In this document: piece by piece, positions 27,185 through 35,037 of the stretch
Layout: every line of letters begins with the position of its first letter
How positions within the stretch are numbered: the stretch's first letter is position 1
NCBI RefSeq assembly: GCF_023169945.1
Contig: NZ_AP025591.1
Span: 3,060,501-3,124,500, forward strand
Direction: 5' to 3'
DNA length: 64,000 bases
Origin: Anaeromyxobacter oryzae
Lineage (GTDB): Bacteria; Myxococcota; Myxococcia; Myxococcales; Anaeromyxobacteraceae
Notes under the pieces: model-generated
Told to the model about the DNA's origin: nothing
Seen by the model: only the letters and a program-made list of their open reading frames with translations
Databases searched by the model: none
Program-made: the position numbers and the translations under genes

Positions 27185-28672
27185 TCAGGCCCCGTACTTC
27201 TCCGTCAGGTACGCCTCGAAGTCGCGGTCGCCGAGCCCGTTCCCCGTCGCGTCCCGCACGATGTCCTCCGCCTCCTTGCGCCGGCCGATGCGATGGACGT
27301 GCTCGGCGAGCCAGCCGAGGAGCGGGCGGAGGTTGCCCTTCCCGAGCTCGTCGTCGAGCCCCGGCACGCCGCGGCGGGCGGCGGCGAACAGGCTCGCGGC
27401 GTACAGGTTCCCGAGCGTGTAGGTCGGGAAGTAGCCGAGCTCGCCCCACGCCCAGTGGATGTCCTGCAGCACTCCGTCGCGCGCCGCCGCGGGGCGGACG
27501 CCGAGGAGCCGCTCGGAGCGGGCGTCCCACGCCTCGGGGAGGTCCTTCACCGCGAGCTTCCCGCGTAGCAGCGCGAGCTCGAGCTCGAACCGGAGGACGA
27601 TGTGGAGGTTGTAGGTCACCTCGTCCGCCTCGACGCGGACGAGCGACCGCTCGACGCGGTTGACCGCGCGGAAGAAGACCTCCGGCGAGACGCCCTCGAG
27701 CGCCGGGAACCGGCGGGCGAGCCGCGGGAGGAACGCGCGCCAGAAGGGGAGCGAGCGGCCGACGAGGTTCTCCCAGAGGCGCGACTGGGACTCGTGGAGG
27801 CCCATCGACGGCGCGGCGCAGAGGACGCTCCGCCGGAGCTCCGCGGGCAGGTGCTGCTCGTAGAGCCCGTGCCCGGCCTCGTGGAGCGTCGAGAAGATCG
27901 CCGAGAGCGGGAGGTCCTCGAAGATCCGCGTGGTGACCCGGACGTCGCCCGGATCGAGCCCGAGGGAGAACGGGTGGATCGAGCGGTCCTGCCGCCCGGC
28001 CTCGCGGTCGAACCCCACGGCGTCGAGGAGCTCGAGCGTGAACTGCCACTGCTGCTCGGGGTCGAACCGGCCGCGGAGGAAGGCGTCGTCCGGCGGCGGT
28101 CGCGCGGTGACCTTCTCGACGAGCGGCACGAGCCACGACACGAGGCGCGCGAAGAGCGGCTCGAGGCGCGCGACCCGCATCCCGGGCTCGTAGCCCTCGA
28201 GGAGGGCGTCGTACGGTTCGCCGCCCGCGGGGGCGCCGTACGCGCTCGCCTGCTCGCGCCGCAGCGCGAGGAGCCGCTCGAGGGCAGGGGCGAAGCGGCC
28301 GAAGTCGCCGGTGTCGCGCGCCGCCTTCCAGGCGTCCACGCCGGCCGCCTGCGCCTGGGCGATGGCGCGGACCAGGTCTCCCGGGATCCGGGCCGCGCGG
28401 TCGTGATCGAAGCGGAGGACGCGGAGCGCCGCGGCGCGATCGGGGTCCGCGGTCCGCTCCGCCTCGGCGCGCGCGAGCGCCTCGGCGACCGGGGGCGCCG
28501 TGAGCCGCTCGTGCTGCGCGCCCTGGATCGCGGCGAGCTGGTCGCCGCGGGCCCCGGAGCCCTTCGGCGGCATGTAGGTCTCCTGATCCCACTGGAGCAG
28601 GGCGGAGGCGCCGGACAGCGCGCGGATCTCGGCCATCGCGCGCGAAAGGGTCTCCCAGGCGGTCTCGGGCAT
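27185..28672 (-). CDS. M32 family metallocarboxypeptidase (Taq type)
   Basis: A 495-residue protein of typical M32 length. The zinc site is H264-E265-A-G-H268 (STLHEAGHGLYEQ), with the downstream HESQSRLWEN supplying the third ligand glutamate. Other family motifs are LLQWDQETYMPP near the N-terminus and the HPF segment at ~233. These are cytosolic enzymes that remove C-terminal residues with broad specificity; no signal peptide is present here. It stands alone, divergent from the upp-hpt genes. Confidence 0.95.
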   Translation of the reverse strand: MPETAWETLSRAMAEIRALSGASALLQWDQETYMPPKGSGARGDQLAAIQGAQHERLTAPPVAEALARAEAERTADPDRAAALRVLRFDHDRAARIPGDLVRAIAQAQAAGVDAWKAARDTGDFGRFAPALERLLALRREQASAYGAPAGGEPYDALLEGYEPGMRVARLEPLFARLVSWLVPLVEKVTARPPPDDAFLRGRFDPEQQWQFTLELLDAVGFDREAGRQDRSIHPFSLGLDPGDVRVTTRIFEDLPLSAIFSTLHEAGHGLYEQHLPAELRRSVLCAAPSMGLHESQSRLWENLVGRSLPFWRAFLPRLARRFPALEGVSPEVFFRAVNRVERSLVRVEADEVTYNLHIVLRFELELALLRGKLAVKDLPEAWDARSERLLGVRPAAARDGVLQDIHWAWGELGYFPTYTLGNLYAASLFAAARRGVPGLDDELGKGNLRPLLGWLAEHVHRIGRRKEAEDIVRDATGNGLGDRDFEAYLTEKYGA

Positions 28673-28726
28673 GGCCGCTCATTTAGGCTGGGGCGGCGGG
28701 GGCGACAAGCATTATGCTCCCGGCCC

Positions 28727-29542
28727 GTGCGCGACCTCTCCTACGACCACGTGCCCTACCGGATGAGCGAGATCGAGCACCGGTACGGCGACAACGTCCA
28801 CATCATCGCGAACCCGTTCCTGCTCGGCCAGCTCGCGACGCTGTGCGCGAAGGACACGCGCCAGCCGGAGATCAACCGGCTGGTGCGGCTCCTCTACGAG
28901 GACCTCATCCGCACGGTCCTGAACGTCGAGTTCCCCCGCCGCCGCGTGGCGGTGCCGACGCGCATGATCGACAGCTCGCCCCAGGCGATCTTCGAGGGCG
29001 AGGTGATCGACCGGAGCGTGCGCGCGGTCACCGTGAACATCGCCCGCGCCGGCGCGGTCCCCTCCCAGCTCGTGTACGACCTCCTGAACGAGACCCTCGA
29101 GCCCTCGCTGGTCCGCCAGGACCACATCATCATGAGCCGCATGCTCGGCGAGAACGACGAGGTGGTGGGCGCCGGGATCGGCGGGATGAAGATCGGCGGC
29201 GACGTCGACGACGCCTTCCTGCTCTTCCCGGACCCGATGGGCGCGACGGGCGGCTCCCTCGCGACCGCCATCGACACCTACAAGAAGAAGGTCCCGGGCA
29301 AGCCCCGCCGCATCGTGAACATCCACCTCATCGTCACCCCCGAGTACCTCCGGACGATGACGAAGGCCCACCCCGACGTGCGGATCTACGCGATCCGCCT
29401 CGATCGCGGCCTCTCGCCGACGGACGTCCTCGCGACGGTGCCCGGCACGCGCTGGGACGAGGAGCGCGGGCTCGACGAGCACCAGTACATCGTCCCCGGC
29501 GGCGGCGGCTTCGGGGAGATCATGAACAACGCCTATGTCTAG
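28727..29542 (+). CDS. upp: Uracil phosphoribosyltransferase-like protein
   Basis: A 271-residue protein. The C-terminal ~200 residues carry UPRTase features: the DPMGATGGSLATAI loop and the C-terminal DEHQYIVPGGGGFGE region (compare the DPMLATGG and PGDxGD motifs of Upp). It makes UMP from uracil and PRPP. It is ~60 residues longer than E. coli Upp, mainly at the front. GTG 28727 is the chosen start; ATG 28763 is an in-frame alternative, and neither has a clear Shine-Dalgarno. Its end overlaps hpt by 8 bases, forming a nucleotide-salvage pair. Confidence 0.85.
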   Translation: MRDLSYDHVPYRMSEIEHRYGDNVHIIANPFLLGQLATLCAKDTRQPEINRLVRLLYEDLIRTVLNVEFPRRRVAVPTRMIDSSPQAIFEGEVIDRSVRAVTVNIARAGAVPSQLVYDLLNETLEPSLVRQDHIIMSRMLGENDEVVGAGIGGMKIGGDVDDAFLLFPDPMGATGGSLATAIDTYKKKVPGKPRRIVNIHLIVTPEYLRTMTKAHPDVRIYAIRLDRGLSPTDVLATVPGTRWDEERGLDEHQYIVPGGGGFGEIMNNAYV

Positions 29543-30062
29543 GACCGGCCAGCCCATCGACGTCCTCCTCGCCGAGGCGGACCTCCGGGCCCGCGTCGCC
29601 GAGATGGGAGCTGCCATCACCCGCGACTACGCGGGCAAGCACCTCGTCGTCATCGGGGTGCTGAAGGGCAGCTTCATCTTCCTCGCCGATCTCGTCCGCG
29701 CCATCGACCTGCCGCTCTCGGTGGACTTCATCGGGATCAGCTCGTACCAGGGCACGCGGTCGACGGGGGTCGTGCAGATCACGAGCGACCTGACCCGGCC
29801 CATCGAGGGGAAGGACGTGCTCCTCGTCGAGGACATCGTCGACACCGGCCTCACCATGAAGTACCTGCTCGAGAACCTCGGGACCCGCCGGCCGGCGAGC
29901 ATCCGGATCGCGGCGCTCCTCGAGAAGCCGGCGCGGGCGCAGGTGAAGATCGACGTCCACTACCGCGGCTTCGTCATTGGCGACGAGTTCGTGGTCGGCT
30001 ACGGCCTGGACTGGGACGGGAAGATGCGGAACCTGCCCTTCGTGGGCGTTCCGCGCACCTAG
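29535..30062 (+). CDS. hpt: Hypoxanthine(-guanine) phosphoribosyltransferase
   Basis: A 175-residue type I PRTase. The PRPP loop VLLVEDIVDTGLTMKYL and the HVVIGVLKG-like segment (LVVIGVLKGSFIFLADL) match bacterial Hpt, as does the C-terminal VGYGLDWDGKMRNLPFVG. It salvages hypoxanthine and guanine with PRPP. ATG 29535 overlaps the end of upp, so the two are co-translated. Confidence 0.96.
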   Translation: MSRTGQPIDVLLAEADLRARVAEMGAAITRDYAGKHLVVIGVLKGSFIFLADLVRAIDLPLSVDFIGISSYQGTRSTGVVQITSDLTRPIEGKDVLLVEDIVDTGLTMKYLLENLGTRRPASIRIAALLEKPARAQVKIDVHYRGFVIGDEFVVGYGLDWDGKMRNLPFVGVPRT

Positions 30063-30074
30063 AGGATCGACTCG

Positions 30075-30806
30075 ATGGCCGACGAACAGCGCCGCAGCGG
30101 CGGGGGCGGGTTCCTCGCGTGGCTGCTCATCCTCGCGCTCCTCGCGGTGGTGGTGTGGCTCGCGTCCGAGCGCAACGCGCGCACGTGGTACCTCGCGCCC
30201 GACGAGGGGCGCCTCGTGGTGCTGAAGGGCTACATGCTCCCGGCGGGGCGGCAGGTCTTCAAGACGAACGATCCGGCGCTCGCGCAAGCGTACGCACCCA
30301 TCGTCCTCCCGCCCGGGAAGGCGCCGCCGCCCGAGCAGTCCTTCGACGACCGGAGCGCCCTCGACCAGGCGCTCTACGATCTCCTCGCCGGCTGGGCCCG
30401 GGAGGACATCGGGAGCGGCGATCCGTCCCGGCTCGAGCGCGGCCTCGCCTACATCGATCGCGCCGAGCACCTGGGCGGCGTCTCGCAGGCGCAGCGGCAG
30501 GACCTCGCCGCGCTGCGCGGCGAGTCCGGCTACTTCGAGGCGCAGAAGCTCCTCGAGCGCGCCACGGACGAGCTCCGCGACGCCTCGGCCAAGCTCGGCG
30601 ACGCGGCGCGGTCCCGGTCGTCGCACGCCATGGACGCGCAGCTGCTCCTCAAGGACGTCGACGCCGCCCGCGACGCCGCGATGAACGCGCTCCGCGCGAG
30701 CAACGCGCGGCAGCGCGAGCCGGGGCAGCGCGCACCCGCACCCACCCCCACCCCGCCCCCGACGAACGGCGGCGCGGCGGCGGGACCGACCGGCGCGGCG
30801 CGTTAG
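30075..30806 (+). CDS. Single-pass membrane protein of unknown function
   Basis: A 243-residue protein, 12 bases after hpt and likely in its operon. After a short polar N-terminus there is one membrane helix (~14-30, LAWLLILALLAVVVWLA). The remaining ~210 residues are outside or periplasmic: an acidic/aromatic segment, a helical region with TPR-like spacing (~110-190), and a Pro/Thr/Gly tail (PAPTPTPPPTN). It has no cysteines. I do not recognise the family. Confidence 0.7.
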   Translation: MADEQRRSGGGGFLAWLLILALLAVVVWLASERNARTWYLAPDEGRLVVLKGYMLPAGRQVFKTNDPALAQAYAPIVLPPGKAPPPEQSFDDRSALDQALYDLLAGWAREDIGSGDPSRLERGLAYIDRAEHLGGVSQAQRQDLAALRGESGYFEAQKLLERATDELRDASAKLGDAARSRSSHAMDAQLLLKDVDAARDAAMNALRASNARQREPGQRAPAPTPTPPPTNGGAAAGPTGAAR

Positions 30807-30891
30807 CGCGTCCCCCGCCGCCGATACGGGACCGAGCCGGCCGGGCGGGCCCGAGGTCGCGCGGCCGGTCCCGGTGTAACATCGCCGGGCC

Positions 30892-33888
30892 ATGATCTCC
30901 TTTCACGCGCGGAACGGCGCGGGCGAGCTGCTCGCGCGCTACAGCTTCGTCGAGCCGCTGCTCGAGGGAAGGCGGGTGCTGGAGATCGGTGCCGCGCGCG
31001 TGAGCGCCGGTGCCTCGGCGCTCCTCCTCGCAGAGCGAGGCGCCGCAGCGGTCCTCTCCATCGAGCCGGACGAGGAGGGCCTCGAGGCGGCCCGCGACGC
31101 GGGCCACCACCCGTTCGTCCAGTTCCGCGCAGCGGACCCCGAGCAGCTCCGGCCCGGCACCTTCGATCTCGTCCTCGTGGCCGACGGCGCGCCGCTCGCG
31201 GCCGACCCGGCCCGCGTCGCGGTGCTCCGGCGCCTCCTCTCGCCGGGGGGCCGGCTGGTCACCGCCGTGGGCGCCGGCGGCGCCGGGCTCGCCGAGCTCG
31301 CCGGCGAGCCGCCCGCGGACGCGCCGCCGTACGAGGCGTTCGTGAACGCGCTGTCGGACCACTTCCCGCTGGTGGAGGTCGCGGCGCAGTCGGCGACGGT
31401 GGGCTGGATCTTCGGGATCGCCGCGGAGGGCGAGCCGGACGTGGCGATGGACGGCACGCTCGCCGGCACGCCGGACACCGCCGCGTACGTCGCGGTCTGC
31501 GGGGACGAGCCGTCGGAGCTCTCGGGCTTCACGGTCGTCGCGCTCCCGGCGCGACCGCTCCTCGAGGGCGTCGCAGCGCGGCTCGCGCGCGCGGACGCCG
31601 CCGGCGACGCCGCCGAGGCGGAGCGGGCGGCGCGCGCGGAGGCCCTCGCGGATCGCGACGCGTTCGCGTCGCAGCGCGACGAGGCGGCGGTGGAGCGCGA
31701 CGTGGCGCGGGCGGAGCGGGAGGCGGCGCAGGCGGCCGCGCTCGACGCCCGGCGCGAGCGCGACGCCGCGGTCGCCGACGCCGCATCGACGCGCGACGCG
31801 CTCGCCCGGCTCGAGGCGGCGCTCGCGGAGGTCCGGCGCGAGCGGGACGGGGCCCTCGCGGCGCGGGACCAGGCCGGCGCCGAGCGCGACGAGCACCGCG
31901 CGGCGCTCGAGGACGTCCGACGGGCGCGCGGCGCGGCCGACGGACAGATCGCCGAGGCCCGGCGCGAGGCGGAGCGGCTCGCGGCCCTGGTCGAGGCCCT
32001 CGAGGAGGCGCTCGAGTCGGAGCGGGGTCAGGTCTTCGAGGCGCGGGCGGCGCTCGACCGGTCCGAGGCGGCGCTCGCGCAGCGCGGGCGCGAGCTCGAC
32101 GACGCGCGCGCGGCGGCGGCGCATCACCGCGAGGCGGTGGCGCGCGCCGACGAGGAGCGCGCCCGGCTGGAGGCGGCCGTCGCGGAGCGGCGCGGCGCGA
32201 GCCTCGAGGCCGAGGCGGCGCTCCAGGCGGCGCGGGCCGAGGCACAGGTCGCGCGCGCGGGGGTCGAGGCGGCGCTGGCGCGGGCGGAGTCGGCCGAGGC
32301 CCGCGTCGGGGAGCTGGAGGACGCCGCGGACGCGCGGGCGCGGGAGGTCGAGGCCGAGGCGCTCGCGCGCGCAGCGGTCGAGGCCCGGCTCGCCGCCCTC
32401 GAGGCGGACGGCGCCCGGGCCGCCATCGCGCTCGCGGACGCCGGCGCCGAGCGCGACGCGCTCCGGCACGAGGTCGAGGCGGCGCGCGCCGAGGCGGACG
32501 CGTCCCGGACGTCCTTCGACGCGGCGGAGCGGCGGTTGAACGAGCTCGCCGCCGAGCACGAGATCGCCTCGGGCCGCGCGGACGCGCTCTCCGCCGCCGA
32601 GGCCGAGCGCGACGACGCCCGCCGCGCCGCGGCGGAGGCGGACGCGGCCCTCGCGGCGGCCCGGGCCGAGCTCGAGGGGCTCGCGGCCCGGCTCGCGGGA
32701 GTCGAGGGCGAGCTCGAGCCGCTCCGGGCGGCGATGGCCGATCTCGAGGTGGAGCGGGACGCGCTCCGGACCGCCGTCGCGGAGGCGCGCGCCGAGGCCG
32801 ACGCCGCCGCGACGCGCGCCGCGGACGCGGAGGCGGCGCGCGGCGCGGTGGCGGAGCGCGAGCTCGCCGCGGCGCGCGAGGCCCTCGAGGCGCAGGTCGC
32901 CGAGCTCGGCGCGCGGATCGAGGCCGACGCGGAGCGGCTGCACGTCGCGGAGGCGATGGCCGCCGAGGCGCGGGCCCAGCTCGAGACCGCGGAGGAGGCG
33001 GCGCGCGCCCGGGCGAGCGACGACGAGGCGGCGCGCGCGCGCGAGGCCGAGGCGACCCGGGCGGCGGAGGAGGCGCGGGCCAGGGTGGACGCGGCCGAGG
33101 ACGCGGCGAGGCTCGCGGGCGAGGCGCGCGCGCGGGCGGAGGAGGCGGCGCGCGCCGCAGAGGCGCGCCTCGAGGACGCCGGGACCGTCGCGCGCACGGC
33201 CGAGGAGCGCCAGGACGAGCTCGAGCGCGCGCACGCCGAGCTCGGACGCCTCCGCGAGGACGTGGAGGCGTCCGCGCGCCGCGGCGCCGCGCTCGAGAAC
33301 GACGTGCTCGCGGCGAGGAACGCGGCGGACGCCGCGCAGGCTCAGGCGGCGGAGCTGGAGCTCGAGATCCAGGCGGTCCGGTGGGAGAAGGACGAGATCG
33401 AGCAGCGGCTCCAGGCGGCGCAGGCGAACGGCGCGAGCGGCTCGGCCGGCGAGGTGGCGCGCCTCCGCGAGGAGCTGGCGGCGCGGAACGCGGAGCTCGC
33501 CGCGCTGCGCAAGGACGTCGAGCGGCTCGAGGCGGCCGCGGCGGCGGGGCGGCCGGCCGACGCGCCGGAGGGGAGCGAGCTCGCGGCGAAGTTCCAGGCG
33601 CTCGAGGCGGAGCTCGCGGACGCGGTGAAGCGCGCCGCGGACGCCGACGCCGCCGCGCGCGCCGCGGCCGCGGCGCCCATCCCGGAGGGCACCCCCGCCG
33701 AGGCCGCCGAGGCGCTCCGCCGGCTCACCTCGGAGCGCGCGTCGTTCGCGACGCAGCTCGCCGAGCGCGACGGCAAGATCTCGCGCCTCCAGCGCGAGGT
33801 CGCCGACAAGACCGAGCGGCTCGGCCGGCTCGCGAAGGAGATGGGGGAGCTCAAGTCGAAGGGCCTCAAGTTCTTCGGCGGGCGGTAG
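30892..33888 (+). CDS. Methyltransferase-fold plus giant coiled-coil protein
   Basis: 998 residues in two parts. Residues ~1-215 look like a class I methyltransferase fold: RRVLEIGAARVSAGASALLL in place of motif I, AVLSIEPDEEGLEAA for motif II, and FDLVLVADG then LSPGGRLVTAVG for motifs IV-V. The glycine motif is degenerate, so catalysis is doubtful. Residues ~230-930 are an almost uninterrupted Ala/Glu/Arg coiled coil (e.g. AAQAAALDARRERDA). The C-terminus is basic (KEMGELKSKGLKFFGGR). The design recalls myxobacterial scaffold proteins such as FrzS and AglZ, in which a pseudo-signalling head precedes a long coiled coil. The PilZ gene 74 bases downstream supports a cell-polarity or motility setting, by inference only. 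Confidence 0.8.
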   Translation: MISFHARNGAGELLARYSFVEPLLEGRRVLEIGAARVSAGASALLLAERGAAAVLSIEPDEEGLEAARDAGHHPFVQFRAADPEQLRPGTFDLVLVADGAPLAADPARVAVLRRLLSPGGRLVTAVGAGGAGLAELAGEPPADAPPYEAFVNALSDHFPLVEVAAQSATVGWIFGIAAEGEPDVAMDGTLAGTPDTAAYVAVCGDEPSELSGFTVVALPARPLLEGVAARLARADAAGDAAEAERAARAEALADRDAFASQRDEAAVERDVARAEREAAQAAALDARRERDAAVADAASTRDALARLEAALAEVRRERDGALAARDQAGAERDEHRAALEDVRRARGAADGQIAEARREAERLAALVEALEEALESERGQVFEARAALDRSEAALAQRGRELDDARAAAAHHREAVARADEERARLEAAVAERRGASLEAEAALQAARAEAQVARAGVEAALARAESAEARVGELEDAADARAREVEAEALARAAVEARLAALEADGARAAIALADAGAERDALRHEVEAARAEADASRTSFDAAERRLNELAAEHEIASGRADALSAAEAERDDARRAAAEADAALAAARAELEGLAARLAGVEGELEPLRAAMADLEVERDALRTAVAEARAEADAAATRAADAEAARGAVAERELAAAREALEAQVAELGARIEADAERLHVAEAMAAEARAQLETAEEAARARASDDEAARAREAEATRAAEEARARVDAAEDAARLAGEARARAEEAARAAEARLEDAGTVARTAEERQDELERAHAELGRLREDVEASARRGAALENDVLAARNAADAAQAQAAELELEIQAVRWEKDEIEQRLQAAQANGASGSAGEVARLREELAARNAELAALRKDVERLEAAAAAGRPADAPEGSELAAKFQALEAELADAVKRAADADAAARAAAAAPIPEGTPAEAAEALRRLTSERASFATQLAERDGKISRLQREVADKTERLGRLAKEMGELKSKGLKFFGGR

Positions 33889-33962
33889 GAGCCACACCGA
33901 CCTCGGAGCTGGCGGGCGGGCGGGCGTTCGCTCGCCCCCCGTCCAGGTGATATCGTCCGGGT

Positions 33963-34517
33963 GTGAGCGAGATCCGCCGCTACGAGCGCATCGACATCGA
34001 GCTGCCCTGCCGCCTCTTCATCCCCGGCGCGAACGGCCTCCGCTTCGAGGCGTTCTGCGTCTCGCGGAACCTCGGGCTGGGCGGCGTCTTCGTGGCCTCC
34101 ACGTTCCTCCTCCGGGAGGGGCTCGAGCTCTACGCGGAGCTCGCGCTGCCGGAAGGCCCGCTCCCGATCCGCTCGAAGATCGCCCACGTCGTCGCGATCG
34201 ACGACCCCGGCTTCACCACGGGCATGGGGATCGAGTTCCTCGACGTCGACGCGCACGGGCGCGAGACGCTCCTCCGGTACTTCACTCCGCTCCGGTACCA
34301 GCAGTTCCACGACGCGTTCGTCGCCGAGTTCCCGCACCTCGAGAAGAAGGTGCCCCTCGCGGACGTGTCGCTCGTCCTGAACCTCTGGGAGGAGTGGAAG
34401 ATTCGCAACGAGGGCGGCCCCCTCTCGACGGCCTCCGGTGCGCCGCCCGCGCCGCCGCGCGCCGATCGCCCCGCGGCGCCGCGCGCCGTCGCCCGCTCGC
34501 CGCGCGGGCGAAGGTAG
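33963..34517 (+). CDS. PilZ domain protein
   Basis: A 184-residue protein starting with GTG. The RxxxR motif is present as R5-R-Y-E-R9, but the second c-di-GMP motif reads NLGLGG where (D/N)-x-S-x-x-G is expected; the serine is glycine. Residues ~1-105 form the PilZ barrel (ELPCRLFI, FTTGMGIEFLDVD), followed by a helical region (~106-145) and an Ala/Pro/Arg tail. It may be a ligand-poor PilZ adaptor like those acting in myxobacterial motility. It follows the coiled-coil protein gene, probably co-transcribed. Confidence 0.85.
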   Translation: MSEIRRYERIDIELPCRLFIPGANGLRFEAFCVSRNLGLGGVFVASTFLLREGLELYAELALPEGPLPIRSKIAHVVAIDDPGFTTGMGIEFLDVDAHGRETLLRYFTPLRYQQFHDAFVAEFPHLEKKVPLADVSLVLNLWEEWKIRNEGGPLSTASGAPPAPPRADRPAAPRAVARSPRGRR

Positions 34518-34574
34518 CCCCCGCGGGCACGGACGAGGGGTGCGCCCGGTCGCGGACGGCGTTACGTCCGGAGC

Positions 34575-34970
34575 GTGCCCGCCTCTCCCCCCGCGCTCGG
34601 CCTGCGCCACGCCGCGCTCCGCGTCCGCGACCTCGCCGCAGCGGAGGACTTCTTCGTCCGCGCGCTCGGCTACACCGTCGAGTGGCGGCCGGATCCGGAC
34701 AACGTGTACCTGACGCGCGGCGGCGACAACGTCGCGCTGCACCGGGTCGACCGCGACGAAGATCCCGGCCTCCTCGATCACCTCGGCGTGCTCGTCGCGC
34801 GCGCGGAGGACGTCGACGTCTGGGAGCGGCACCTCGACGCGGTCGGCGCGCGGATCGTCGCGCGGCCCCGCACGCACCGCGACGGCGCGCGCTCGCTGTA
34901 CGTGGCGGGGCCCGAGGGGATCGTGGTCCAGGTGCTCCACCACCCGCCGGCGCTCGCGGGCGCCCGGTGA
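34575..34970 (+). CDS. VOC family (glyoxalase-like) protein
   Basis: A 131-residue vicinal-oxygen-chelate protein with the two beta-alpha-beta-beta-beta modules: LRHAALRVRDLAAAEDFFVRALGY (first metal-ligand His12) and HLGVLVARAEDVDVWERHL (His ~69), ending in YVAGPEGIVVQVLH (Glu). All three usual metal-ligand positions are filled. Substrate unknown; members include lactoylglutathione lyases, dioxygenases and resistance proteins. GTG start; a lone small gene. Confidence 0.85.
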   Translation: MPASPPALGLRHAALRVRDLAAAEDFFVRALGYTVEWRPDPDNVYLTRGGDNVALHRVDRDEDPGLLDHLGVLVARAEDVDVWERHLDAVGARIVARPRTHRDGARSLYVAGPEGIVVQVLHHPPALAGAR

Positions 34971-35037
34971 GCGGCGCCCCCCGGCCGCGCGGGATCGTTT
35001 GCGCGCGCCGGTGCCGGGTTGCTAGGGTCGCCGTCCG

